The translations under genes and the position numbers were made by a program. From NCBI GenBank assembly GCA_015057665.1, contig SVDY01000008.1, positions 26,303 to 90,302 of the forward strand: 64,000 nucleotides of DNA. The letters are read 5' to 3'. The stretch comes from Lachnospiraceae bacterium. Lineage in GTDB: Bacteria > Bacillota > Clostridia > Lachnospirales > Lachnospiraceae. Under the pieces are notes generated by a model. It made no database searches, was not told the DNA's origin, and saw only the letters and a list, made by a program, of their open reading frames with translations. This document shows, one piece after another, positions 17,335 through 25,800 of the stretch (the first letter of the stretch is position 1; every line of letters begins with the position of its first letter).

Positions 17335-18603
17335 ATGAAGTACAATACAATCATTGTCGGGGCAGGAGCTGCCGGCCTTATGGCAGCCTGTGAATTGTCT
17401 TTTCATACAGATTCTGTGCTGGTGATTGACCGAATGGATGCACCCGGAAAGAAGATTCTTGCTACAGGAAACGGCAAATGTAATATGACAAACCTATATA
17501 TGGAAAGAAACTGTTTTCGAGGAACAGGAGGAGATCTGGCTTTTCAGACAAGTCGGATAATGACACCGGAAGCAGTAAGGGAATACTTCTTCCGTCTGGG
17601 TCTTCTTACCATGGAAAGAAACGGCTATGTATATCCGATTACAGAGCAGGCAAAAACAGTCCTGAAAACCCTTTTGTTTCATCTGGAAAAGAAAAACATA
17701 CCGATCCGTCTTGGAGAAAGAGTTCTCTCTGTAAAGCCGGATAAAAATAAAGGTTTTACAATTGAGACTGATAGTTCTGTATATAAGGCAGAACATGTAA
17801 TTCTTGCATGCGGAGGCAAAGCTTCTCCTAATCTTGGAAGTGATGGAAGCGGTTATGATTTGTTGAAACAATTGAAGATTAAAATGAATAAACCTCTCCC
17901 GGCTCTTACGGGACTCTGTTCATCAAAGAAAATGTTCAAATCTTTATCTGGTGTGCGTACGAAAGGCTGTATCTCTTACTTTGGAAAAGACGGTCATTAC
18001 ACAAAAGAGACAGGAGAAATACAGCTTGCAGCTTATGGTATTTCAGGAATTCCCGTATTTCAGATCAGCCGTTATGTCATAGAAGATCTGGAAAAGGAAC
18101 GAGAACGGATGGCCGGTAAAGAAAAAGAAAAAAACATCTCCGTGGAAGTGTTGTTTGACTTTTTCCCGGATATGACTTTTCAGGATTTAAAAGCAGCATT
18201 TTACTGTCTGCGTAAGATAGAAGGTGCAACATGTGCAGATGTTCTCGGCGGAGTCGTCCATGAGAAATGGGTACCTGTTCTTCTTGGGGAGAGCGGTATT
18301 TCTCCAAAAGATGCCCCGGATACGGTGCCTGAGAAAAAATGGAACAAGCTGATACAGTTTTTAAAGCAGTATCCCATTCCAATTAACGGGTATCGTGGAT
18401 TTGAATTTGCACAGGCATGTCAGGGCGGTGCCATGGAATCTGAACTTACGAAGCAGATGGAATCTGTGAAATACCCAGGACTATATGTGACAGGAGAACT
18501 GGTGGACGTGGACGGAACCTGTGGCGGATACAATCTTCACTGGGCATTCACAAGCGGATATGTTGCAGCAAAGAATATTGTATCAAAATCTTGTGAGAAA
18601 TAA
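17335..18603 (+). CDS. NAD(P)/FAD-dependent oxidoreductase, HI0933/BaiN-like
   Basis: A 422-residue flavoprotein. The Rossmann FAD-binding motif is IIVGAGAAGLMAA at residues 4-16, followed by GNGKCNMTN, and the C-terminus has VTGELVDVDGTCGGYNLHWAF, typical of the HI0933/YhiN/BaiN family. Substrates of most members are unknown; BaiN was proposed in bile-acid metabolism, but that does not extend to this protein. It lies 68 bases before another FAD protein in the same direction. Confidence 0.88.
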   Translation: MKYNTIIVGAGAAGLMAACELSFHTDSVLVIDRMDAPGKKILATGNGKCNMTNLYMERNCFRGTGGDLAFQTSRIMTPEAVREYFFRLGLLTMERNGYVYPITEQAKTVLKTLLFHLEKKNIPIRLGERVLSVKPDKNKGFTIETDSSVYKAEHVILACGGKASPNLGSDGSGYDLLKQLKIKMNKPLPALTGLCSSKKMFKSLSGVRTKGCISYFGKDGHYTKETGEIQLAAYGISGIPVFQISRYVIEDLEKERERMAGKEKEKNISVEVLFDFFPDMTFQDLKAAFYCLRKIEGATCADVLGGVVHEKWVPVLLGESGISPKDAPDTVPEKKWNKLIQFLKQYPIPINGYRGFEFAQACQGGAMESELTKQMESVKYPGLYVTGELVDVDGTCGGYNLHWAFTSGYVAAKNIVSKSCEK

Positions 18604-18671
18604 GATAAGAGGATGACCGTTTACTATGAATGATACAGGAATGTAAGATAGAGATAACAGGAGAGAAGAGA

Positions 18672-20261
18672 ATGATTCGAATCTCACAGCTTAAACTGCC
18701 CTTTGATCATAAAGAGGAAGATTTAAGAAACGCAATTGAGAAAACATTAAAAGGACAGCAGATCCTTTCTTATAGAATTATAAAACAATCCATTGACAGC
18801 AGGGAAAAGTATTCTATGGGATATCAGTACTCTGTAGATGTGTCTATTAAGGGAAATGAAGGAAAGGCAGTGAAGTCTTTCCGCAACAAAAAGCTTTCTG
18901 TTGTGAAAGAAGAGCATTATGTTTTCCCTTGGAAGACAGATCAGGTACCGGATAAACCGCCTGTTATTGTGGGCACAGGACCTGCCGGATTATTCTGTGG
19001 CCTTTTGCTTGCAAGGGCAGGATTAAGACCTGTTTTAATCGAAAGGGGTCAATCCGTAGAGAAACGACAGGAAGACGTGGAATATTTCTGGAAGACAGGT
19101 ATATTGAATCCTTCTTCCAACGTGCAGTTTGGAGAAGGCGGAGCCGGCACTTTTTCAGATGGAAAGTTAAATACATTAGTAAAAGATAAATATTTGAGAA
19201 ATACAAAGGTACTGGAGGAATTTGTAGCTCATGGGGCACCGGAAGATATCCTCTGGTTATCCAAACCCCATATTGGAACAGATCTTCTCATTCATGTAGT
19301 AAAGGCAATCCGTGAGGAGATTATTGCTCTTGGCGGTCAGGTTCTTTTTGATACACAGATGACAGACCTTATCATCCGGGAAGGGAAACTGGAAGCCGTG
19401 CTGCTTCAGTCTGGACAGATTCTCCCGGCAGATCATCTTGTTGTTGCCATTGGTCACAGCGCCAGGGATACTTTCGCCATGCTTCATGAAAAGGGACTTA
19501 CTATGGAGAGAAAATCATTTGCCGTAGGTGTCCGTATGGAGCATAGAAGAGAAGATATCAACGATTCTCAGTACAAAGTGGATTGGAGAACTTACGGACT
19601 TCCGACGGCCTCTTACAAACTGACTCATCAGGCTTCAAATGGCAGAGGAATTTATTCCTTCTGTATGTGTCCCGGCGGTTTTGTAGTAAACGCCTCTTCC
19701 GAACCGGGAAGGCTTGCTATTAACGGAATGAGCAATCATGACCGTATGGCGGATAATTCCAATACAGCGCTGATTGTTACGGTAACGCCGGAGGATTATG
19801 GTGGGGAAGGACCTCTTTCCGGTGTGGAATTCCAGAGAAAACTGGAGGAAGCAGCCTTTCATTTATGTGATGGCAAAATTCCCGTACAGAGATATGAGGA
19901 TTTTAAAGAAAACAGACCTTCTGACCATTTTGGTATGATCAAACCTTCCATGAAAGGGGCATTTGATTTTGCCAATGTGAGAGAGTGCCTTCCTGATTAT
20001 GTTACAGAGAGTTTGTTAGAAGGCATTGAAGCGTTCGGAGATAAGATAAAAGGTTATAATCATCCGGACAGCCTATTAAGCGGAATTGAATCCAGAACTT
20101 CTTCTCCTGTGAGAATTGTGAGAGATGAGCATCTGGAAAGCAATATAAAAGGCATTTTCCCTTGCGGAGAAGGAGCCGGATATGCAGGGGGAATTACCTC
20201 TGCTGCCATGGACGGCATTCGGATTGCAGAGGAGATTGCAAAACGACTGATTGGAGAATAG
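18672..20261 (+). CDS. FAD-dependent oxidoreductase (COG2509 type)
   Basis: A protein of about 529 residues. After an N-terminal domain of about 90 residues comes the FAD-binding VIVGTGPAGLFCGLLLA, then NVQFGEGGAGTFSDGKLNT, and near the end PCGEGAGYAGGITSAAMDGI. This order is that of the COG2509 flavin dehydrogenases, whose substrate is not known. AGGAG lies before the ATG at 18672, so the longer frame from 18630 is not used. The 3' end nearly touches proB. Confidence 0.87.
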   Translation: MIRISQLKLPFDHKEEDLRNAIEKTLKGQQILSYRIIKQSIDSREKYSMGYQYSVDVSIKGNEGKAVKSFRNKKLSVVKEEHYVFPWKTDQVPDKPPVIVGTGPAGLFCGLLLARAGLRPVLIERGQSVEKRQEDVEYFWKTGILNPSSNVQFGEGGAGTFSDGKLNTLVKDKYLRNTKVLEEFVAHGAPEDILWLSKPHIGTDLLIHVVKAIREEIIALGGQVLFDTQMTDLIIREGKLEAVLLQSGQILPADHLVVAIGHSARDTFAMLHEKGLTMERKSFAVGVRMEHRREDINDSQYKVDWRTYGLPTASYKLTHQASNGRGIYSFCMCPGGFVVNASSEPGRLAINGMSNHDRMADNSNTALIVTVTPEDYGGEGPLSGVEFQRKLEEAAFHLCDGKIPVQRYEDFKENRPSDHFGMIKPSMKGAFDFANVRECLPDYVTESLLEGIEAFGDKIKGYNHPDSLLSGIESRTSSPVRIVRDEHLESNIKGIFPCGEGAGYAGGITSAAMDGIRIAEEIAKRLIGE

Positions 20262-20265
20262 CATT

Positions 20266-21177
20266 ATGAGCATGACAGATATGAAAAAGACAACAGAAGA
20301 ACAGAACCTGGAGGAGCGCAATGCCCGTCTTCGCGGCAGTTTTAAAGACAAAAAGAGAATCGTAGTCAAAATCGGTTCCTCTTCCGTAATTCATCCGGAG
20401 ACTGGCGGAATGGACTTTGTTAAATTGGAAAAGCTTGCCCGTTATCTCACGGATTTACATAACCAGGGGAAAGATGTAATCTTAGTTTCTTCCGGTGCGG
20501 TAGGAATGGGTATGCAGACTATGGGTATTTTAAAAAGACCTTATTCCATTGCCAAGAAGCAGGCCTGTGCGGCAATCGGACAGGGACAGCTGATCGGTGT
20601 ATACGAAAGATTTTTTCGTGAATATAATCAGAATATTGCTCAGGTTCTTTTGAACAAAGATGTTATGATCAGCAATGAGAGACGAATCAATGCCAAGAAT
20701 ACTTTTATTGAGCTTCTTGACATGGGTGTGATTCCTGTTGTAAATGAAAATGACACGGTCTCTACAGAAGGAATTGAATTTGGGGACAATGATACCTTAG
20801 CTGCTATTGTATGTGCCCTTGTAAAAGGTGATCTTCTGATCATTCTTACGGATATTGATGGTTTCTATACGGATGATCCAAAGAAAGATCCACAGGCGAA
20901 GATTATTCCTATGGTAGAAGCCATTGACGAGGGAATCGAAGGGATGGCAAAGGGCGTGACCTCCCGTTTTGGTACAGGAGGAATGGCTGCAAAGGTTGCA
21001 GCAGCAAATATCTGTAATGACTCAGGAGCTGATATGCTTATCGTATCAGGTGAGAAAGCAGAGATTATCCATAAAGTAATGGAGGGAGAAAATTACGGTA
21101 CTGTTTTTAAAGCACACAAGCGTTCCGACTTTGATCTTATTGCATACTTGACAAACAAATCTTATATTGAAAAATAA
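20266..21177 (+). CDS. proB: Glutamate 5-kinase
   Basis: A 303-residue amino-acid kinase that phosphorylates glutamate, the first step of proline synthesis. Visible motifs are VVKIGSSSV, LVSSGAVGMGM, VVNENDTV, FGDNDTLAAIVCALV and RFGTGGMAAK. It lacks the C-terminal PUA domain of the E. coli enzyme. The N-terminal extension of about 25 residues before the kinase core is polar. The start ATG at 20266 has GGAG ten bases upstream, within the end of the flavoprotein gene. Confidence 0.95.
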   Translation: MSMTDMKKTTEEQNLEERNARLRGSFKDKKRIVVKIGSSSVIHPETGGMDFVKLEKLARYLTDLHNQGKDVILVSSGAVGMGMQTMGILKRPYSIAKKQACAAIGQGQLIGVYERFFREYNQNIAQVLLNKDVMISNERRINAKNTFIELLDMGVIPVVNENDTVSTEGIEFGDNDTLAAIVCALVKGDLLIILTDIDGFYTDDPKKDPQAKIIPMVEAIDEGIEGMAKGVTSRFGTGGMAAKVAAANICNDSGADMLIVSGEKAEIIHKVMEGENYGTVFKAHKRSDFDLIAYLTNKSYIEK

Positions 21178-21223
21178 TTCATTCCGGTGAATGAGAGAAA
21201 GATGAACATAAAAGAGGTAAATT

Positions 21224-21442
21224 ATGAATCAGGAAAAAATTGATAGAATTAACGAATTATATCACAAATCAAAAGGAGAAGGCCTTACACCTGCTGAAAA
21301 GGAAGAACAGGCAAGCCTGCGAAAAGAATACATTGCAAATATCCGTGCCAACATGCGTGGTACATTAAATAACATCTCCATTCAGAATGAAGATGGAACA
21401 ATTACAGAATTATCAAAATTTGATAAAACAAAAAAGAACTAA
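21224..21442 (+). CDS. DUF896 protein (YnzC/YneF family)
   Basis: A 72-residue soluble protein with two predicted helices; the NELYHKSKGEGLTPAEKEEQ start and LRKEYIANIRANMRGTL core are the DUF896 pattern. The function is unknown. Its place between proB and proA indicates co-transcription with the proline genes. Confidence 0.88.
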   Translation: MNQEKIDRINELYHKSKGEGLTPAEKEEQASLRKEYIANIRANMRGTLNNISIQNEDGTITELSKFDKTKKN

Positions 21443-21510
21443 TAAAAATTCAAGAAAAAGACTAGTATGATCCGTGAATGGAACTACATCATGCAAAGGA
21501 GTGTGACACA

Positions 21511-22776
21511 ATGTTAGAACAACTGGGAAAAAACGCAAAGAAGGCTTCTGTACAGCTTGCGAAAGCCTCTGTATCAGAGAAGAATCATGCCTTAATGGAA
21601 GTGGCAAAAGCACTGGTTACATATCAGACTGATATTTTAAAAGCCAATGAGATTGACCTTGAAAATGGAAAGAATGCAGGAATGAAAGCCTCCCTACTTG
21701 ACCGTCTTGCATTAAATGAGGCAAGAATTGAAGGTATGGCAGAGGGAATCCGTCAAGTGGCTGCACTGGAAGATCCTGTTGGAGAAGTCCTTTCCATGAA
21801 GAAAACATTAAACGGCATGCTTATAGGACAAAAGCGGGTTCCCCTTGGTGTAGTAGGGATTATTTATGAATCCCGTCCAAATGTAACTGCTGATGCTTTT
21901 TCCCTTTGCTTTAAAACAGGGAATGCCGTTATCTTAAGAGGCGGAAGCGATGCAATCCATTCTAATATTGCCATTACTAATGTAATCCGCAAGGCACTTT
22001 CTGATTGTGGAATGCCGGAGGATGCCATCGGACTTGTGACAGATACCAGACGTGAGACCGCTACAAAGATGATGAAACTGAATCAATATATTGATGTTCT
22101 TATCCCTCGAGGCGGTGCAGGCCTTATTAAGAATGTTGTGGAGAATGCAACCATTCCATCCATTGAGACGGGCACAGGAAACTGCCATGTCTATGTGGAT
22201 GCAGGTGCAGATGTGGATATGGCTGTAAAGATCATTTTAAATGCCAAGACACAGAGACTTGGAACCTGCAACACATGCGAATCTTTAGTCATTCATAAAG
22301 ACATTGCAAAAGAAGTCATTCCTTCGATTGTAAATGCCCTTTTTGAAAAAGGAATTGAAATCCGCTGTGATGAAGACAGCGCGGCGATTATGATGGCTCA
22401 TGATGAACAGACAGCTTCCAAACTTGTTCCGGCAACAGAAGAAGACTGGGGAACAGAATATCTGGATGCAATTATTTCTATGAAGATTGTAAAGGATATT
22501 GAGGACGCCATTGCCCATATCAACCATTACAATACAGGTCATTCCGAAGCAATTGTAACAAATGACTATAGAAATTCCCAGAAATTCTTAGATGAAATAG
22601 ATGCTGCAGCAGTTTACGTAAATGCATCTACCAGATTTACAGATGGTTTTGAATTTGGGTTTGGAGCGGAGATTGGAATCAGTACTCAGAAACTTCATGC
22701 CAGAGGACCTATGGGACTCCTTGCACTTACAACAACGAAATTTATCATTTATGGCAACGGCCATGTGAGAGGTTAA
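21511..22776 (+). CDS. proA: Gamma-glutamyl phosphate reductase
   Basis: A 421-residue aldehyde-dehydrogenase-fold enzyme that makes glutamate-5-semialdehyde from glutamyl phosphate with NADPH. It shows [17 protein letters not shown], the catalytic cysteine in [14 protein letters not shown], and [14 protein letters not shown] near the end. AAAGGAG lies before the ATG at 21511, favouring it over an in-frame ATG at 21478. With proB it completes the route from glutamate to the proline precursor; proC is not in this window. Confidence 0.95.
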   Translation: MLEQLGKNAKKASVQLAKASVSEKNHALMEVAKALVTYQTDILKANEIDLENGKNAGMKASLLDRLALNEARIEGMAEGIRQVAALEDPVGEVLSMKKTLNGMLIGQKRVPLGVVGIIYESRPNVTADAFSLCFKTGNAVILRGGSDAIHSNIAITNVIRKALSDCGMPEDAIGLVTDTRRETATKMMKLNQYIDVLIPRGGAGLIKNVVENATIPSIETGTGNCHVYVDAGADVDMAVKIILNAKTQRLGTCNTCESLVIHKDIAKEVIPSIVNALFEKGIEIRCDEDSAAIMMAHDEQTASKLVPATEEDWGTEYLDAIISMKIVKDIEDAIAHINHYNTGHSEAIVTNDYRNSQKFLDEIDAAAVYVNASTRFTDGFEFGFGAEIGISTQKLHARGPMGLLALTTTKFIIYGNGHVRG

Positions 22777-22786
22777 AAGACTTTCT

Positions 22787-23416
22787 ATGGAGAATCGTAT
22801 TAAGGAAGTAAAAAAAATAACAAATAATCCCTTTCTCAATTACTATGAGATGACGGTAGTCAATAAAAACGGGAAAGAACATCCCTATTATATGGCAACC
22901 CGTATGAAAGATGATAGATTAAAATGTCTGACAGGACAGAATCCGGCAGACGGTGTATTGATCTGCGGTATTCATCAGGGAGATGACGGTGTAGACAGGA
23001 TTGTTTTGGTAAGACAGCTCCGATATCCGGTAAACGCATATGTTTATGAATTACCTGCAGGGCTTGTGGACGAGGGAGAGACACCGGCTATGGCTGCAGT
23101 CCGGGAATATCTGGAAGAGACAGGACTTCATTTTATACCGTTAAACCTTGATCCTGCACTTATGAATCCCTATTATTCTTCTGTAGGAATGACAGATGAA
23201 TCTGTGGCAACTGCCTATGGATATGCATCAGGAAGGATTGCCTCTGATGGTCTGGAAGAGAATGAGGATTTGACTGTTGTTCTTGCGGATCGCAAGGAAG
23301 CAGTAAGAATTTTAAAAGAAGAACAGGTTTGTTCTAAGTGTGCTTATCTGCTCCTTCATTTTATTAACAGTGAAAATGGATGTCCTTTCCGCTTTTTAGA
23401 ACCATTTTTACTGTAA
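22787..23416 (+). CDS. NUDIX hydrolase, ADP-ribose pyrophosphatase type
   Basis: A 209-residue NUDIX protein. The Nudix box GLVDEGETPAMAAVREYLEE plus the following TGL fits Gx5Ex7REUxEExGU. The preceding LVRQLRYPV and YELPAG are typical of the ADP-ribose pyrophosphatase (NudF/YqkG) branch. The start lies just after proA with GAGAGG overlapping the proA stop region. Confidence 0.88.
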   Translation: MENRIKEVKKITNNPFLNYYEMTVVNKNGKEHPYYMATRMKDDRLKCLTGQNPADGVLICGIHQGDDGVDRIVLVRQLRYPVNAYVYELPAGLVDEGETPAMAAVREYLEETGLHFIPLNLDPALMNPYYSSVGMTDESVATAYGYASGRIASDGLEENEDLTVVLADRKEAVRILKEEQVCSKCAYLLLHFINSENGCPFRFLEPFLL

Positions 23417-23444
23417 AAAAGTTGAAATTTTCGATAATTTATAC

Positions 23445-23473
23445 TTGTAATGTGTGTTGATTGGTGTTATACT
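23445..23473 (+). promoter_or_regulatory. Promoter of the rimP-nusA-infB operon
   Basis: TTGTAA (23445-23450), 17 bases, TATACT (23468-23473). The expected start is near 23480, leaving a leader of about 105 bases that contains the hairpin at 23511-23532. Confidence 0.75.
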
Positions 23474-23510
23474 AATCAAGATGATTAATACAATACTTAG
23501 AATTTTTACT

Positions 23511-23541
23511 AGAGTGGACTTCGGTCCACTCTATTGTTTTG
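23511..23541 (+). terminator. UUCG-loop terminator-like hairpin in the nusA operon leader
   Basis: A perfect 9-bp stem AGAGTGGAC/GTCCACTCT closed by a TTCG tetraloop, followed by ATTGTTTTG. It lies between the promoter and the first gene, so it may act as an attenuator; it could also stop read-through from the NUDIX gene. Confidence 0.8.
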
Positions 23542-23585
23542 TCAAAAGAAAAGACATAATTTGAAACAAAAAAGGCGGTGAAAAT

Positions 23586-24047
23586 ATGAAGAGATCAGAT
23601 ATTGCAGTTTATGTAGAAGAACTTGTGATGCCGATTATTGAAGAAGGAAACTTTGAACTGGTTGATGTAGAATATGTCAAAGAAGGCGCTAACTGGTATT
23701 TAAGAGTTTATGCGGATAAAGAAGGCGGAATCAACATTGATGACTGTGTAACAATCAGTCGTGCTCTTGAAGCAAAGCTTGACGAGAAAGATGTAATTGA
23801 AGATGCTTATATCCTTGAGGTTAGTTCTCCTGGACTTGGCCGTCAGTTAAAAAAAGACAGAGATTATAAGAGAAGTCTCGGAGAAGAGATTGAATTCAAA
23901 CTCTATAAGGCAAGAAACAAACAAAAAGAATTCGAAGGCATTTTAAAAGACTTCGATGAACATACATTTACAATCACATTGGATGGTGAAGATGTGGTAT
24001 TTGACAGAAAAGATGTTGCTATGATGCGTCTGGCAGTACATTTTTAA
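23586..24047 (+). CDS. rimP: Ribosome maturation factor RimP
   Basis: A 153-residue RimP, needed for 30S assembly. Typical stretches are ELVDVEYVKEG, LRVYADKEGGINIDDC and LEVSSPGLGRQLK, with an SH3-like C-terminal domain. It is the first gene of the classic nusA operon, 64 bases before nusA. Confidence 0.95.
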   Translation: MKRSDIAVYVEELVMPIIEEGNFELVDVEYVKEGANWYLRVYADKEGGINIDDCVTISRALEAKLDEKDVIEDAYILEVSSPGLGRQLKKDRDYKRSLGEEIEFKLYKARNKQKEFEGILKDFDEHTFTITLDGEDVVFDRKDVAMMRLAVHF

Positions 24048-24111
24048 ACAAAGAGATAACTCTGTCATTAAAAAAACAGGGTTTCATGAATCAGATTAGG
24101 AGGATAGAACA

Positions 24112-25215
24112 ATGAGTGAACTTATCGATGCATTAAATCAGTTAGAAGAAGAAAAAAATATTGATAAAGAAGTCATTATGGAAGCAATTGAAGCATCTTT
24201 AGTAGGTGCATGCAAACGTGACTTTGGTAAAGCTGACAATGTAACAGTAAACATGGACAGAACAACAGGTGCAATCAGCGTACTTGCTGCAAAAGAAGTT
24301 GTAGAAGAAGTATTAGATCCTGCTCTTGAGATCAGCCTTGCTGACGCAAAGATGCGTGACATCCACTACGAAATCGGTGATATCGTAAACGTAGAGATCA
24401 CACCTAAGAATTTTGGACGTATTGCAGCTCAGCATGCTAGAAGTGTCATCGTACAAAAAATCAAAGAAGAAGAAAGAAAAGTTCTCTTTGAACATTTCCA
24501 TGCAAAAGAAAAAGATATAGTAACAGGTATCGTTCAGCGTTATATTGATGACAACATCTGTGTAAGCCTGGATGACAAAACAGATGCATTACTTACAAGA
24601 AATGAACAGGTTCCTGGGGAAGTATTCCGTCCAACAGAAAGAATTAAACTCTATATTGTAGAAGTAAAGGATGCAAATCCTGGACCACGTATTTTCATTT
24701 CCAGATCTCATCCTGAACTTGTAAAACGTCTTTTCGAAAAAGAAGTATACGAAGTACAGGAAGGTATTGTAGAAATCAAGAGTATTGCCCGTGAAGCAGG
24801 CTCCAGAACAAAGATTGCTGTATGGTCCAACAATCCTGACGTAGATCCTGTTGGTGCGTGTGTAGGTTTAAACGGTGCACGTGTAAATGCAATTGTAAAT
24901 GATTTAAGAGGTGAAAAGATCGACATTATTACATGGAATGAAGATCCTGAAATCTTGATCGAGAATGCATTAAGCCCATCCAAAGTAATTTCCGTATCCG
25001 TAAATGAAGAAGAAAAAAGCGCTCGTGTTATTGTTCCTGATTACCAGCTTTCTCTTGCAATCGGTAAAGAAGGCCAGAATGCACGTCTTGCTGCTAGACT
25101 GACAGGATATAAGATTGATATCAAGAGTGAAACTCAGGCAAGAGAAGCAGCTATGAGAGAGATGGAGTACGAAAAAGAATATTTTGATGATTACGAAGAT
25201 GAGGATATGGAATAA
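24112..25215 (+). CDS. nusA: Transcription termination/antitermination factor NusA
   Basis: A 367-residue NusA: an N-terminal RNA-polymerase-binding domain, an S1 domain (about residues 135-200), then two KH domains with [19 protein letters not shown] and [21 protein letters not shown]. It lacks the acidic C-terminal repeats of proteobacterial NusA, as is usual in Bacillota, and ends in an acidic tail. AGGAGG precedes the ATG. The stop and the next start overlap as TAATG. Confidence 0.96.
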   Translation: MSELIDALNQLEEEKNIDKEVIMEAIEASLVGACKRDFGKADNVTVNMDRTTGAISVLAAKEVVEEVLDPALEISLADAKMRDIHYEIGDIVNVEITPKNFGRIAAQHARSVIVQKIKEEERKVLFEHFHAKEKDIVTGIVQRYIDDNICVSLDDKTDALLTRNEQVPGEVFRPTERIKLYIVEVKDANPGPRIFISRSHPELVKRLFEKEVYEVQEGIVEIKSIAREAGSRTKIAVWSNNPDVDPVGACVGLNGARVNAIVNDLRGEKIDIITWNEDPEILIENALSPSKVISVSVNEEEKSARVIVPDYQLSLAIGKEGQNARLAARLTGYKIDIKSETQAREAAMREMEYEKEYFDDYEDEDME

Positions 25216-25487
25216 TGAAAAAAGTCCCAGTCAGACAGTGTGTCGGATGCAGGGAAATGATTCCTAAGAAAGAACTTCTTCGTGTCATCCGTACACCGGA
25301 AGAGGAAGTCGTTTTAGATTCTACCGGAAAACAGAACGGCCGCGGTGCATATCTTTGCAGATCCGCTGAGTGCTTTGCCAAGGCGCGCAAGTCAAAAGGG
25401 CTGGAGCGTTCTTTGAAGGTTGCCATTCCGGATGAAGTATACGATAAACTGGAAAAGGAGATGAATCACCTTGAAGCCAGATCATAA
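25215..25487 (+). CDS. rnpM: YlxR/RnpM family RNA-binding protein
   Basis: A 90-residue DUF448 protein with VRQCVGCREMIPKKELLRV and GRGAYLC. YlxR, recently named RnpM, binds RNase P RNA in Bacillus. It overlaps nusA by one base and the L7Ae-family gene by 17 bases, as in the standard nusA operon. Confidence 0.92.
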   Translation: MKKVPVRQCVGCREMIPKKELLRVIRTPEEEVVLDSTGKQNGRGAYLCRSAECFAKARKSKGLERSLKVAIPDEVYDKLEKEMNHLEARS

Positions 25488-25797
25488 GATATATTCCATG
25501 CTTGGTCTTGCCACAAAAGCCGGTAAGATCGTCAGTGGAGAATTTATGACAGAAAAAGCAGTAAAATCTGGAACTGCTTATCTTGTCATTGTATCGGAAG
25601 AAGCTTCCGATAATACAAAAAAGATGTTTACGAACATGTGTCGTTTTTATAAGGTTCCCCTTCATATTTTCGGAACCAAAGAAGATCTTGGTGCTTCCAT
25701 GGGTAAAGAATTCCGCGCTTCTGCGGCACTTATCGACCCGGGATTTGCCAAGGCCATTCAGAAGAAACTAGTTAATATCAGCAATATGGAGGTATAA
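25471..25797 (+). CDS. L7Ae/L30e/S12e/Gadd45 family RNA-binding protein (YlxQ-like)
   Basis: A 108-residue K-turn-binding-type protein with YSMLGLATKAGKIVSGEF and the L7Ae fold pattern. The start is a TTG at 25471 with GGAG ten bases upstream, inside the end of rnpM; the next ATG is nine codons later and has no such site. Order nusA-rnpM-ylxQ-infB is conserved in Bacillota. Confidence 0.9.
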   Translation: MKPDHKIYSMLGLATKAGKIVSGEFMTEKAVKSGTAYLVIVSEEASDNTKKMFTNMCRFYKVPLHIFGTKEDLGASMGKEFRASAALIDPGFAKAIQKKLVNISNMEV

Positions 25798-25800
25798 TGG

